64,000 bases of DNA from Littorina saxatilis (GCF_037325665.1 NC_090251.1:29972289-30036288); one strand, 5' to 3'. Shown: positions 10,652 through 22,941, counted from the first letter of the stretch. Notes: a model not told the origin generated them from the sequence alone. Made by a program: numbers and translations.

Positions 10652-11149
10652 GTTAGAGAGAGTGATAGCGTGCGTGCGTGCGTTCGTGTGAGTGTATGTT
10701 AGAGAGAAAGAGATAAAACCGTGTGACTGTCCATGAATACAAACACACGGCATGTATTACTGACCTCCCCACACCCCGTTGAAATGAACCTTGTGTGTTT
10801 AATCGATAAAATGGCTTACGTCTCTCTCTCATATAAAATACAACAACAGATGGAACTATATACTTAGCCATTTGTTTTCGTTGAAAAGGGGGGAACAATT
10901 AAACTAAATAGTAATAAAAGTCGTCGTTTCTGAAGGGTGTTACCACCGAAAGGCACAGTTCTTCCCGAGAAAATGGTGAAAGCTCTGCTCAATTACTCAT
11001 ACCTGTTAATGCTTTTACATGGCTTAAGACAACACCCTCACATGATCTTTGACACACTGATAGGGCCTACAAATATATTTGTGCATAATGACAATTTTTA
11101 GTGATTAATTTCGCAGATTGACAATATAGTGGCCTTAAAGAAATTAATA
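10652..11149. other. Intergenic, no gene recognised
   Basis: Flank of the microsatellite with gtgcgtgcgt-type low complexity at 10670-10690 and nothing else supported. Confidence 0.5.
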
Positions 11150-11300
11150 CTTCACTGAGGAAATTCCCACTCTGCACAAAAAGCATTCAGGTTGTTGGTT
11201 TTGGGTATATGTCGAAAGTAGAGGGATGGCCTTGTCCCATGTAAAAGCCTGTCAAGATCTGAGATGGCGAGCCCAATCGTTTACACGGAAAGGACTCTGT
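11150..11300 (+). repeat. Dispersed repeat, second copy
   Basis: Matches 5337-5490 in the same orientation, sharing the aattcccac..ctg.gca opening, the agagg.atggcc middle and the agatctgagatggcgagccc end. Confidence 0.6.
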
Positions 11301-11844
11301 TACTAAAACAATGCTCTGGAAGATACTACATGTAATACGTTGGTGCGGCCCTGCTACACTTCGCACACACTTGTCAGTGTATGCTATGTAGCCGGGCTAG
11401 GGCCGCGCCAAAGGATTATTTTGTGTTGTTGAAACTGCTACGCATTTGTTGCCATCAATAATCAAGTTATGAGTGTCCATGCATGCGCCGGATGCTTTCA
11501 ATGAGACAATACAACGGTTCCTCGTAAAACCATCACCTGTATGAGAGAAATTAATATAAACTTCTGCGAAGTGCATATTACAGTCTAAAAGCGGCCCAGC
11601 TGTTCTTGTAATAAAACCCGGCACAGCGGGATGCCTAAACAGTAAAGTGGATATTTAATGCAGCCGACGTGAGCAGTGATGACGGGTTACAGGTATATTC
11701 AGGTGTGTGTGTGTGTGGTTTTCAGTTTTTAAGTTGCGATTTTTCAATGTTCATTGTACATGATTTATTGTGAGTTGTGCATCTATTGCGTAGCATTGTC
11801 CATGAGGGGATAATGTGTTGCTGTACGTTTATTGTTACGTTATT
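11301..11844. other. Intergenic, no gene recognised
   Basis: Moderate GC. Short open frames show no recognisable domain. Confidence 0.45.
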
Positions 11845-13130
11845 TTATCCATCGTTCTAGCACAACACCTCTGCTCTATGGAGTACCACAGGGCTCAGTC
11901 TTAGGTCCGGTACTGTTTGTCTTGTACACAACACAGCTATCTACCATCATCAAGCACCATGCAGTCAGTCACAAAATGTTCGCAGACGATACACAGCTTC
12001 ATCAAGCATCTCCTCCTGAAAAGGTCAATGACCTTGTGTCTTTCCTACAAGACTGCGTTTCTGATGTAAAAGACTGGATGAATGAACACAAACTTAAACT
12101 TAACGAAGAAAACACTGAAGCAGTTCTGTTTGCCTCTTCAACCTCTTCCTCTCGTCACAGTTTTAATTCCATCTGCCATTCAGTTAGGCTCAGCATCTGT
12201 CACATTCTCAGGGAAGGCCGGCCAGAGATCTTGGGTTCCACCTTGACTCTGACCTCTCTACTGTGAGACATCATGTCACAAAAACATGTCAGGCAGCCTA
12301 CCTTGAAATTAGGCGCATCAGCTCCATCCGCCACTTTCTCACTGAAGAAGCCACAAAAACCCTTGTCACGTCCTGCATATTGTCTCGTTTAGACTATTGT
12401 AATGCCCTGTTGATTGGATGTCCTTCGTTAGTTATCCAACCTCTCCAAACTGTTCAAAATGCTGCAGCCCGCATCATCTTTGGGTCAAAGAAAACACAGC
12501 ATGTCACTCCCCTGCTATACGCACTCCACTGGCTGCCGGTGTAACAGCGTATCAAGTACAAAGTCGCTTGTCTGTGTTTCAAGGTCTTCTCAGGAAGTGG
12601 CCCTCAGTACCTTTCTGAACTCCTGCACACATACACCCCATCACGCACACTCAGATCATCCGCTGACACCAGGCTACTGAAAGTTGAGCGCTTCAACAGG
12701 AAGCAGCACGGAGCAAGAACCTTCTGTTGTGGTGCACCACCACTCTGGAACTCTCTTCCTTTCTCTGTCAGACACTGCACCTCTCTCAGCTCTTTCAAAC
12801 AACAGTTGAAAACTTTCTTTTTCACACAATATTACACCAACCCGGCCTGATGTCTTTTTCATTCCATTTCTGCACGTACTCCTCTCCCACAGGGTTGGCA
12901 TGATTGTTGAAAGTGTTCGCTGGGTATGTGTGTATATATGGTGTGTATAGCATATATGAATATTGTGTGAACAGTACGTGAGGTGATTTTCGTCCGTATG
13001 GTTAATTGTTTTATGTAGGTTGTACATTTAATTGTTTTATTCTGTATATGTTCTTTTGTAAAGGGCCTAGAGCCATATGTTAGGCACTTAAAAATTTGCA
13101 GTTATTATTATAGTTATCATTATTATTTTG
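11845..13130 (+). mobile_element. 5'-truncated L2/CR1-like LINE
   Basis: Translation gives the reverse-transcriptase palm (LLYGVPQGSVLGPVLF, then KMFADDTQLHQ with the catalytic A-D-D) and the L2-type C-terminal region (SRLDYCNALLIG, NAAARIIFGSK, PLLYALHWLPV, then YLSELLHTYTPSRTLRSS and WNSLPFSVRHC..LSSFKQQLKTFFF). The palm frame (to 12266) is followed in a second frame from 12263, and a stop at 12542-12544 interrupts the C-terminal part, so it is dead. The N-terminal endonuclease is missing. The 3' end near 13050-13130 (agggcctagagcc..gttaggc followed by attattatt) is typical of L2 tails. Confidence 0.88.
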
Positions 13131-13149
13131 TCAGAATGTATTTGATGTT

Positions 13150-13250
13150 TAAATAGTATGGTTTTATTCATATTAAATATGTAAAGCGCGGTGAGCATAG
13201 TTTACTGTGGTTCGCGCTATAAAAGCTCTCATTATTATTATTATTATTAT
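13150..13250 (+). repeat. L2-like LINE or SINE 3' tail
   Basis: gtaaagcgcggtgagcatag, then cgcgctataaaagctctc and seven attatt-type repeats. This is the usual tail end of L2-related elements, here without a body. Confidence 0.6.
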
Positions 13251-13497
13251 ATTCATGTTCAAGCGGCTTGCCAGATTGTACAAACAACACGTCATGATTC
13301 AAAGAGGATTGATCGACACAATATTCCGTGTAGCTCCTATATGTAAAGTGCTGGTTGTAAAAAAGAAATCCTATTCGTTCTGCAGAGGATTGATCGACAG
13401 AAAAGTGTGGGTACTCTTTGAAGAGTAACCGTGTAGAACCAAGATCTGAAAAACAAAGGTGACTGCACGATAAATAAAAAGACCAAAAAATATTGTA

Positions 13498-13560
13498 CTC
13501 ACGTGTGAAAGAAGAATACGAAACAAATAACAGCAACGTTTCAAGCCTGGGGTTTTCTTC
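13498..13560 (-). repeat. Inverted partner of 14985-15045
   Basis: The segment gaagaatacgaaacaaataa cagcaacgtttcaa at 13511-13544 is the reverse complement of ttgaaacgttgctgttattt gtttcgtattcttc at 15012-15045. The two arms lie about 1.4 kb apart around an R1 element, so the R1 copy may sit inside a larger inverted-repeat element. Superfamily unknown. Confidence 0.55.
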
Positions 13561-13857
13561 AGGCATATATGCAGGGCTCCCCTGTGTGTCCCTGCGTCCT
13601 ATACGCACTAGAAGCCGATATCATGTACTAGAAATTCATGGACTGGGTCCCGGGACGCACTAAACCTTAAAACGAAGAGCGGGTCCCGGGACGCACTAAA
13701 TTTCCGTTATTGTGCTTACCAAAGGTAGACCCTACTGTTTTCAGATTGTAGTTGTCACCGAAGTCTTGTGGGAGAACCAATGTCAATTTCACGCGGGAAT
13801 AACATCGGAAAGGAGGCTAAAGCCGATGCAGATGTAGCTGTTCCCAGCAGAATACTA

Positions 13858-14735
13858 ACAAGTCGCGTAAGGCGAAAATACAACATTTAGTCAAGTAGCT
13901 GTCGAACTCACAGAATAAAACTGAACGCAATGCAACGCAGCAAGACCGTATACTCGTAGCATCGTCAGTCCACCGCGCACGGCAAAGGCAGTGAAATTGA
14001 CAAGAAGAGCGGGGTAGTACTTGCGCTGAGAAGGATAGCACGCTTTTCTGTACCACTCTTCGTTTTAACTTTCTGAGCGTGTTTTTAATCCAAACATATC
14101 ATATCTATATGTTTTTGGAATCAGGAACCGACAAGGAATAAGATGAAAGTGTTTTTAAATTGATTTGGACAATTTAATTTTGATAATAATTTTTATATTT
14201 TTAATTTTCAGTGCTTGTTTTTAATCCAAATATAACATATGTATATGTTTTTGGAATCAGAAAATGATGGGGAATAAGATGAACGTAAATTTGGATCGTT
14301 TTATAAATTTTTATTTTTATTTACAATTTTCAGATTTTTAATGACCAAAGTCATTAATTAATTTTTAAGCCACCAAGCTGAAATGCAATACTGAAGTCCG
14401 GGCTTCGTCGAAGATTACTTGACCAAAATTTCAACCAATTTGGTTGAAAAATGAGAGCGTGACAGTGCCGCCTCAACTTTCACGAAAAGCCGGATATGAC
14501 GTCATAAAAGACATTTATCGAAAAAATGAAAAAAACGTCTGGGGATTTCATACCCAGGAACTCTCATGTCAAATTTCATAAAGATCGGTCCAGTAGTTTA
14601 GTCTGAATCGCTCTACACACACACACAGACAGACACACACACACACACACACACACACGCACGCACATACACCACGACCCTCGTCTCGATTCCCCCCTCT
14701 ACGTTAAAACATTTAGTCAAAACTTGACTAAATGT
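13858..14735 (+). mobile_element. R1 non-autonomous element, copy 1
   Basis: About 880 bp, running from acaagtcgcgtaaggcgaaa to cttgactaaatgt. The 13-bp word acatttagtcaag near the left end (13883-13895) is inverted at the right end (14723-14735). The right end also forms a local hairpin (acatttagtcaa, aac, ttgactaaatgt). Shared internal landmarks are tatatgtttttggaatcag (two per copy), gtgacagtgccgcctcaact, gatatgacgtcat, agatcggtccagtagtttag and a CA repeat before ccacgaccctcgt. Other copies lie at 22046-22941, 57018-57821, 60835-61732 and, partial and inverted, 59163-59536. No protein is encoded. Confidence 0.8.
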
Positions 14736-15045
14736 AAAAAGTACTAGCTTCTATCACAAAAGCATGTAGGGCGACGTTAGTGACAAGCAATCACAGTGAC
14801 ACAGATACAGTGAAGCAGGGGAGGAAGAAAAATACGTTGTAAGTACACAGTGGCTTTTCGGCCACCGGACTCTTGGGTCCCTCTAAGACTCCGCTGAGGG
14901 GGTCCATGGACCCTCCAAAAAACAAAAGTGGGGGCCCCGGGACCCTCTCGGCGGGGCATCCGTGGGGAGCCAGGCTGATATGTTAATGTGCCTCAAGAAG
15001 ACCCTATAGGGTTGAAACGTTGCTGTTATTTGTTTCGTATTCTTC

Positions 15046-15739
15046 TTCTTCTTCTTCTTGGCGTTCGCAGAGGTTACACGATCAGTCCAGCACTGGTGAT
15101 AAATGTTGTCGTTTTCTCCTACTCCTGTCGACTGCCATATAGTTTGGTCTGCAAGGGAGTTGGTGACGGCCACACTTCTTTTCGTTCCGGCCTCATCTAG
15201 TAAGGGACATCGCTGTAAGATGTGTTCCGCTGTTTGGTCTTCTTGACCGCAGGCACAGGTTGGTGATGGCACCAGCTTGAACTTTCGGTTCATGTGAGCA
15301 TTGAGCCTGTTGTGGCCAGTACGCAGCCTGATGAGGTTGACTTGCTGCTCTCTGGACATTGTGTGGTAGTCATCTCTGTTTGTCCTTGGCCTCATCAATG
15401 CCTTGATGATTGTCTTCTGCTCACTAAAGCTGACACTGTTTTCAGGTTGGTTTTCCACGGCTCCTTCTTTCGCCAGCTCATCTGCCCTTTCATTTCCTGG
15501 TATCCCACAGTGTGCTGGTATCCACTGGAGGACAACTCTTCTGGTTTGTCTGACTATCTGTAATGCTTTGGCCAGCTGTGGGAGTTTGTCGTTCTCTAGG
15601 GCCTGAAGGACTGAAAGGGCGTCCGAGAGGAAGACAACTTGGTAGGAAGGGTCTGCGGAGTCCTGAACCAAGGAGGCGACCTGCATAAGAGCTTCTGCCT
15701 CTGCTTTATAGTTTGTGCAGTGTTTGCCAGTGCCAACGC
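15046..15739 (-). mobile_element. 5'-truncated LINE, RNase H and C-terminal zinc region
   Basis: The minus-strand peptide (15686 towards 15046) reads YQVVFLSDALSVLQALEN, then LQWIPAHCGIPGNERADELA, the C-terminal half of a LINE-type RNase H with its catalytic-site H and D, and then CACGQEDQTAEHILQRCP, the Cys-His knuckle common at the C-terminus of Jockey/I-type LINEs. The element is flanked by an exact 15-bp target duplication, tgtttcgtattcttc, at 15031-15045 and 15740-15754, and ends in GAA repeats on the minus strand. It is a truncated, non-mobile copy. The open frame runs past the element's 3' end into flanking sequence. Confidence 0.88.
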
Positions 15740-15754
15740 TGTTTCGTATTCTTC

Positions 15755-16193
15755 AAAACTTGACTAAATGTAAAAAACAAAAATTAATTTAAAAAAAAAC
15801 ACCGTGTAAACCTGGTGTTACACAGCAAGCCATGTAGTATTCTCTAAGTGATAAACGAGCTTGCATGATTTGTACGAACGAAGCGGAGATGTTCTCTGTT
15901 TTGCAAGGGCCCTGACATTTTAGCATATATAACCACGTCATGTCCCAAATAGACTATAGTTCTGGGGACAGAAAAACAAAGTTAGTATAGCAGGGCCCTG
16001 ACTGAAATTTGTCACCGCGCATGATTCTGAATACAGAAAGTGAATTTGGATCAACGGTCTTTGTGCGTGGCCACAGGCTATGTAAGCCTATTATCTAGTC
16101 TTGACTAGTCATGTTTTAAAGCTGCCGTCCTCCTCGTATGAGTGATCATGCAACCACGTACATAGATCTGGGGCTGATGTGCATTAAAAAGTT
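15755..16193. other. Intergenic, no gene recognised
   Basis: Begins with the R1-type end aaaacttgactaaatgtaaa. The rest has no supported feature. Confidence 0.45.
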
Positions 16194-16384
16194 ACCAACC
16201 GAGTGGGAGCCAGCCGCGGGGTCGGCTTCATTAAAATTAAGATGTGTTTAAACAATTGTGAGGAAAGCGGACAAACACTCAAGTCCTTAATGGCTCAAAA
16301 CCGTAGGACTTTTAATATTAATTTTAACTAAACAATTGTGAGTCCTACAAATCCGACGTCGCAGATGGCTCCAACCCGGTTGGT
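16194..16384. repeat. Short inverted-repeat element
   Basis: The ends accaaccgagtgggagcca and tggctccaacccggttggt pair with two or three mismatches, and aaacaattgtgag occurs twice inside. About 190 bp; possibly a small MITE. No target duplication found. Confidence 0.45.
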
Positions 16385-16717
16385 GACGTTTTCGTGCAAA
16401 TCCACCCTGGCTTTCAAATGGAATAAAAATTATTTTCCGTGCACTCAGTCTGATGTCTGTTGGGTGAGTTTCGTTGACAAGAATATGAGCGCAAAGTTAG
16501 CCACTGAACAATCTGTTGTTTGAAACATTTTTTTTTTGTTCAGCAAAAGCACTCGCAAAGCATTTAGGTGTGAAACAGGTAATGATGCTAGGCGCTTTCC
16601 TTTGTTTGGCCTTCGCTTCCGTGTATACATATATAAAGGCCGACAACTGAAGGGTGTGTTGCAAACGTTGATGCTGCTAATGATAGAGGTTGGTGCGTTT
16701 TTGTCTGTAGTGTGTGA

Positions 16718-16878
16718 GTGTGTGTGTGTGTGCGCGTGCTCGCGTGTGTGTGTGTGCGTTTGTGTGTGTCTGTGTCAGTGACAGTGTCTGTGTGGCAGTG
16801 GCAGTGGCAGTACGTGTCTGTATCTGTGTGTGTCACACACACTGACACACACACACACACTAACACACATACACACAA

Positions 16879-16909
<31 letters not shown>

Positions 16910-16910
16910 T
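16718..16910. repeat. (TG)n followed by (CA)n, hairpin-forming microsatellite
   Basis: GT-rich sequence to about 16830 is followed by tgtcacacacactgacacac and CA repeats to 16908, so the two halves are complementary. Confidence 0.8.
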
Positions 16911-17326
16911 TTTGGTCTCGGTATTGTTAAGCTTGTCCAAGAAGTAGAGGTTACATGCTGAGTCCGCCGCTTATTGGATATCTAAAATAATGATGGATCA
17001 TGAACAATGCGATTTCATGATGGCGAACTGAGATCATTAATTTTGATATCCGTTGAGACGAGGTGTTTTACCTATTTATTCATCTTTTAATCCGTTTTCA
17101 AACTAAGAAAAAGGTGTTTCGTTCCTCATTTTGGATCGACCCCTTATCACTTTGTCTGTGCTGGTGAGTGATTATTTTGCGCGGTTGTGTAGTTCCGTGA
17201 AAATAATTCAGTTCTGCTAACACTTTACAGCAGTTTCTTTGGTTTGGACTAACATCAAGTACAGTTATGCTGTTGTGCTGCTGTGGCGATAAAGGCAGAT
17301 ACTTTTGTGTCCTATTCATGTTTTGG
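16911..17326. other. Intergenic, no gene recognised
   Basis: No supported feature in this AT-rich stretch. Confidence 0.45.
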
Positions 17327-17328
17327 TA

Positions 17329-18629
17329 GGGGAAGGGCCCCTAATATGGACCACTTTTTGTTTATTGCTGATAACTAGCTTATTTTCTTGCGAAGAAGTT
17401 TTATTTTGTGGTTGGTAGTCCTTCTCTCTTAGTTGAACAGTTAGGCCTAATTAGACTGAAATAGCTTTGATAGACCTTCAGAAAAAATTAAATACAGAAA
17501 AAATCACAAATGGTCCATATTAGGAGCCTGGGCGCCCAATATGGACCAGTGAAGCGGCCTTCGCGAATCACTGTAAAAAGCCCCCTATACTTCAAAATAA
17601 CATAAATATTAATTGAAAACAAATTATTGTTTATTTTCTTTGATATAAGGTAAAGACAGCCATACATTATGATGCGAATATTGTTTTTAAAAAGATCAAT
17701 ATATATGATGACATAAAAAAAATATGATCATTTTGATGCTACACATGTTGACACGTATATTTTTTTCACGTATGACTATTTTTTGTCCTTTTGTATAATG
17801 TAAAAGTTTTTTTCTGAACCACATGTAAATGAGAGAGTATGTATGCAAACAGAAACTACAGTTACCATGTTTGTTATCTTGTGTTTTATTAATTGAATAC
17901 ATCGAACGCAGAAGAAGAAGAAGAATTTATTGAATAAAAAAATTTAAAAAAATTAAAATTAAAAAAAATTAAAAAAACCATGATACAACTTAGTGTGCAA
18001 GTCAGACTAATTCAAATATGCTTTAGATTTAGCTGTTTCGGGTTGATGAGAGCATTATTTGAAGCACACCAGGAAACTTAAGAAGCTTATCAAAAACAGA
18101 GTGAAAATAAGTGAAATTATCAACTTCCACAAAAAAAAGACTATTTGTTATATTTTTTGGAAATCTCGAGGGCTAGTTATAGGTTATTTTCAGCAAGCTT
18201 CTTAATGAATTAATTAAAATTGCCTTTAGTTTTTATTTTCTTCGATTTGTTGAAGGTGGTCCATATTAGGGGACTCACACATACTTTGAGGTTTTGCTAT
18301 TATTTTTTGTTTGCAGTAGAAACTCGGGGTACACACTGTTAAAATGTAACAAATACTGCCTTAGCTGTCATATATAGCCATTTTTGTGTTATGAAAGCTT
18401 AGGCTGTGGACAGAAACGAGTCCGTTTTAGGCGGCACATTTAGAGTGAACGCTGCCAAAAGTGAAAAAAAGCGAAAAAGCCTAACGGTTTTGAGGTTTGT
18501 GTTTCTGCAACTTGTTGACATGTGCAACTCATCCAGAGAGGGTGAATAAAGCGAATGAAATTGTTTTGGGCGCTCTAGCGCCGTTAGTTTGTCAGAACAG
18601 GAGGTGGTCCATATTAGGAGCCTTTCCCC
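17329..18629. mobile_element. R2 DNA element with TA target duplication, copy 1
   Basis: This 1301-bp element starts ggggaagggcccctaatatg and ends with the inverted partner (complement ggggaaaggctcctaatatg), flanked by TA at 17327-17328 and 18630-18631. The word ggtccatattagg or its complement recurs internally: a perfect decamer pair (17512-17521 and 17538-17547) surrounds gcctgggcgc, and further copies occur near 18257 and 18604. No open frame of transposase size is present. Copies at 35227-36650 and 60462-61914 define the family. Confidence 0.82.
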
Positions 18630-18631
18630 TA

Positions 18632-19213
18632 TCGCCGAGGCCGGAAATGTTCGTCCGTCGTATTGAGAAGGAGACGAACTTTTAATTGCCCTCGTGTTCC
18701 AACGTCATAATTATACTGTATGAAGTTAGGATTTCTGGTGCAATACAGCGTATGACCGACGGATTGCAGTCTTTTTGTTGAAGTGGCAGAGTTTGTGGAA
18801 ATCTGAAAGGGGAACAACTCCAGTCTCTACACAAAGGAAGTTACTTGCCTTGAGACCTTGCTGGCGCCGATGGTGTGTACAAGGTAGATTTCGATTCAGA
18901 ACACGAACAACCAAACTGATGGATTTCATATTGGATTTAGTCTGCTGAAACCTGTATATATACGTATAGTTGTTAGTTTAAATGCGGCATATTTGTGTTG
19001 TCTGCTGCAGAGATGTATATTTCGTTCATTTGAGCGTTCCGGGAACTTTCAGTTTCGTCATTCGAGTGCCCACAAAGTGTAGCTTTGGTTGCTGGATGGT
19101 TATCAAAATAAACACCCCTTCCAGTTTAAGGATGAGAAAAGAGCACACGGGGGACTAGAATAAGTATTGTATCAAAGTGCCGGTCGATCGAAATATCTTA
19201 CTCAACCTTATAC
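18632..19213. other. Intergenic, no gene recognised
   Basis: No supported gene. Moderate-complexity sequence between two DNA elements. Confidence 0.45.
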
Positions 19214-19702
19214 CCCCATTCCACACAACCGTTCTAGATCCCGTTCCCGTACCGACCAAGGACGGCTGCCACAACAATGGAACGGCCGTTTTTGGCATCT
19301 TTGAGCAGCGTCTGATCATAGTGGCAGCCTGGCAGCCGTCCTGGGGACGGCTGGGAACGGAAGCTAGCACGGATGTGTGGAATGTGGGTATGACAACTCA
19401 GTGTGTGAGAGTGCTACCGTTGCGTTATCGTTGTTTTAAGTTCTTTTAACGATCCAAGCGTTCTGTTACCGATGGGTTAAGGTTCCATTACCGTTCATTC
19501 TGATCGGGAGGGGAACGGCTAAAATGTTGAACATGCAGCCCAAACTCAACCGTCCATACCGACCCTACCGTTCAAAGCAGTTCCGTTAACGATCATTTAC
19601 GTTTCATTGCGGTTCCCTCCCGATCCCTCCCGTGCCCGCACCCGTCCGTTAATTCCTTGGTCGGTACGGGAACGGGACCTAGAACGGTTGTGTGGAATGG
19701 GG
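19214..19702. mobile_element. MITE with about 47-bp terminal inverted repeats
   Basis: The left end (ccccattccacacaaccgtt, then ctagatcccgttcccgtacc) is nearly perfectly inverted at 19657-19702. About 490 bp, GC-richer than its surroundings, with repeated ccgtt words inside. No coding sequence and no clear target duplication. Confidence 0.75.
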
Positions 19703-20086
19703 TTTTTCAGTAGTATTTTTGAGGCTATATAAGGATAATTAGGTACATGTACTAGGGTACTAGATCTACCGGCATTTCGATAAAACATCATGTGGTTTGT
19801 AGTTTTGCCTTAGTGCACTGATAGGCTATTTACCATATCACAAACAATTGCAGGTGAAGGTCTCTTTTCATTATCATGTTCTTAAATGTCGGTGTTGAGT
19901 GCAAGCATAGTAATTAACGTTGATGTTACACCTTAATTTTCGTGAGAATTTTCACTCAGTTCAACATTTGAAATGTTGGTATGGTCTATATACATGTATA
20001 TATATGTGTAAGTACTGTTAGCATAAAATATCCCTAACTGCTATTCATTTAGACAGGCGATCAGAAATGAACGCAAGGCAAGAATA

Positions 20087-21849
20087 ATGAGAAAGCAGAC
20101 TTGGCTGTTTCTTACGTTGACGTTGGTTACGACATCTGCTTACGTCATACGCCGTGACGTAATCAAGGTACGTGCGTCGGCACACATTTTTCTTACTGAG
20201 TATTTCTTACATTTATTATAATTTTGTTTTATTGTCAGATACCTTGTCTCGCAATTTCTGATGTAGTTACGCCGCACGTGCGTGTAATGCATTATCAAGA
20301 GTGCTTTTAGGGTGCCATTCTTCATATTAATTACCTTCTCGAGGTCTACAGTGCGTGTGTAGCCTATGTGTGTAGTTGGTGGTAATGGTTGTGTTGTAAG
20401 TTGTTGTTGATGGTGGTTGTGGTGGTGTTGTTATGTTAAAGGTGGTCGTCTACATTTTTGCTTTTTTTCAATAATCTTATGGTTAGATTTCGATACAAAA
20501 TTATGTCAAATGATGAATGAACCATGGGGAAAAAAGTTATAGAAAAAAAAATATATGTAAAAAAAGATTTTGGGTAGCGTGACTCACGCTTTCAATATTT
20601 TGTTTTCTGTTTGCTGAGAACATGTGCTTTGCCTAAAAATACTGACCAATCAAATTCATGTCACTGTAATTATAGCCACGCCCAAACAAGTGCAGCAACA
20701 GTTTGACACTGGAGCGCTGTCCACGCTTTTTTTTAAACGCACGAAATGCACGGGATTTGAGAGGAGTTTTGCGCTTGGCATTTTCCAAATACGGATATCC
20801 TACTATGAGTACTACGCTGGAATACTACAATGAATTTTCAAACGGCTACACTGGCTTCGTCTTTCCTGATCGAAAGGGGGTGTATTGTTGATATTTGTAG
20901 ATAATAGACTCTGCATTTTAATGGTCAAATGGCGATTTCGGAATAAAAATGTAGACAAGGACCTTTAGTCCTTTGTACTGGAAACTTGCATTCTCCCAGT
21001 AAGGTAATATATTGTACTACGTTGCAAGCCCCTGGAGCAAATTTTTGATTAGTGCTTTTGTGAACAAGAAACAATTGACAAGTGGCTCTATTCCATCTCC
21101 CCCCTTCCCTCCGTCGCGATATAACCTTGAACGGTTGAAAACGACGTAAAACACCAAAGAAAGAAAGAAAGAAAGTGGTGTTGTTGCTGGTTGCGGGCGG
21201 TCGGGGTTTGTGGGAGGATGGCGTTTTAACCCGTACAGTACACTTCTACTCTGATAGCAATACAAAGCGGAAAGCGGTTTATCTTTTTTTTCAGAATCTG
21301 TCTGACCGAGAAACAACACAATACACGAACACCAGTATCCATCCCAATGAACTGAACGCTGTTTTCAACAACCCTACGAGCCGCGAAGAAATCAGCGGCG
21401 TCTCAGTGTCGGAATCATCTCCACAGTTTCAACGCGATGACGGAAAACACATGATGGCTCAAGTAAACAGACACTTGAACATATCAAGGGACAACAGCGT
21501 GGGAATTGCTTTTGCAAACAGCACCTTTAACATCGTCACAAACAGTGTGAAAACGCTAATCATCAGAAACAAAACAGAAAATACACCGGTGGTAGTGGCG
21601 GAAATGCCCAGCACTTCCGGCGGAAATGGCGTGAAAATGGAGGTGCTCCTTCCGGTCCTGTGTGTTGTCTTTTTTGCCGCTTTCGTTTCGTTCATGTCGT
21701 ATCTGTGTTGCCAGATTTACGTCAGAGATGACAGAGGAGTGCAGCCCGCAAAAACAAAATTCGAATTAGTTCCCATGGGTCAGTTTCACCATGAGTTCTT
21801 CATTGGAACTGAAGATTTCGTTTTGGTTGGCTGCAAAGAGAGACTGTAG
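20087..21849 (+). CDS. Putative type I membrane glycoprotein A (two exons)
   Basis: Reconstructed as exon 1 20087-20167 (donor gtacgt) and exon 2 21295-21849 (acceptor after tttttttcag), phase 0, 211 residues. Exon 1 encodes a signal peptide (MRKQTWLFLTLTLVTTSA) and exon 2 the rest. Sequons are N28-L-S, N39-T-S, N89-I-S, N102-S-T and N119-K-T. One membrane span lies at about 143-168 (LLPVLCVVFFAAFVSFMSYL), followed by a 43-residue tail containing KFELVPMG. I do not recognise the family. It resembles 23542-24747 and 34927-37832 in layout rather than in sequence. The intron carries a TTAA MITE and a truncated SINE. An extra exon within the intron cannot be excluded. Confidence 0.6.
20440..20964. 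mobile_element. TTAA-type MITE (R3), copy 1
   Basis: The ends aggtggtcgtctacattttt and aaaaatgtagacaaggacct are inverted partners. TTAA precedes the left end (20436-20439) and TTAG follows the right. Copy 2 at 29745-30273 has TTAA on both sides, with one extra T on the right. It lies in the intron of glycoprotein gene A. piggyBac-like by target site. Confidence 0.75.
20968..21178 (+). mobile_element. SINE family A, 5'-truncated
   Basis: Begins gtcctttgtactggaaactt and ends gttgaaaacgacgtaaaaca plus aaag repeats. Shows the uninterrupted sequence (gtaatatattgtactacg) at the point where the Tc1 element sits in the 6526-8399 copy. Confidence 0.85.
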
Positions 21850-22045
21850 CTAATGCAATGATACTATAATCACCTTGTAACGCCTCTCTAAAAACTAAGC
21901 TCCACGGTACGTGTTAAGTTTTTGTAAGAAAGTTGCGGACATAGCTTTTACAGATGTGAAGCCTTCTCTTTTCACTTTTTCTTATGACATGGTCATCAGA
22001 TTTTATTCTGAAACAAATTTAGCATATTGCATAATAACAACAACA

Positions 22046-22941
22046 ACAAGTCGCGTAAGGCGAAATAACAACATTTAGTCAAGCTGTCGAACTCACAGAA
22101 TGAAACTGAACGCAATGCTTTTTTCACCAAGACCACATACTCGTAGTTTCGTCAGTCCACCGCTCGTGACAAAGGCAGTGAAATCGACAAGCCATGCAGA
22201 ATAGTGCGGTAGTGGTCGCGCTGAGCAGGATAACACGCTTTTCTGTATGTCTATTCTTTTTAGCTTACTGAGTTTGTTTTTACTCCAAACATATCATATC
22301 TATATGTTTTTGGAATCAGGAACCGACAAGGAATAAGATGAAAAAAATTTAAATCGATTTCGGAAAATTAATTTTAATCATAATTTTTATATTTTTAATT
22401 TTCAGAGCTTGTTTGTAATCCAAATATAACATATGTATATGTTTTTGGAATCCGAAAATGACGAAGAATAAGATGAAATTGTTTTTGGATCGTTTAATAA
22501 AAAAATAATTTTAATTACAAGTTTCCGATTTTTAATGACCAAACTCATTCATTAGTTTTTAAGCCACCAAGCTGAAATGCAATACCAAAGTCCGGCCTTT
22601 GTCGAAGATTGCTTTGCCAAAATTTCAATCAATTTGATTGAAAAATGAGGGTGTGACAGTGCCGCCTCAACTTTTACAAAAATCCGGATATGACGTCATC
22701 AAAGTATTTATTGAAAAAAATGAAAAAAACATCCGGGGATATCATTCCCAGGAACTCTTATGTCAAATGTCATAAAGATCGGTCCAGTAGTTTAGTCTGA
22801 ATCGCTCTACACACACACACGCACAGACAGACACATACACACACACACACACACACGCACACACACACACACATACACCACGACCCTCGTCTCGATTCCC
22901 CCCTCTATGTTAAAACATTTAGTCAAAACTTGACTAAATGT
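22046..22941 (+). mobile_element. R1 non-autonomous element, copy 2
   Basis: Full-length copy from acaagtcgcgtaaggcgaaa to ttgactaaatgt, with the terminal hairpin, both tatatgtttttggaatc segments, the gatatgacgtcat word and a CA repeat (22807-22875) before ccacgaccctcgt. Confidence 0.82.

Noticed and set aside
10538-10753. Ser-Leu and Arg-Glu repeat open frames at CT microsatellites (also near 23.8, 26.2 and 29.5 kb)
   Set aside because: Simple-sequence DNA is open in several frames. No conserved flanking coding sequence.
14709-14735. Helitron end for R1
   Set aside because: There is a terminal hairpin, but no CTRR after it and no TC start. Left as unclassified.
21175-21294. Extension of glycoprotein A exon 2 upstream
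   Set aside because: The frame is open, but a strong pyrimidine tract and AG at 21293-21294 join in phase with the signal-peptide exon. The extension starts in the SINE tail.
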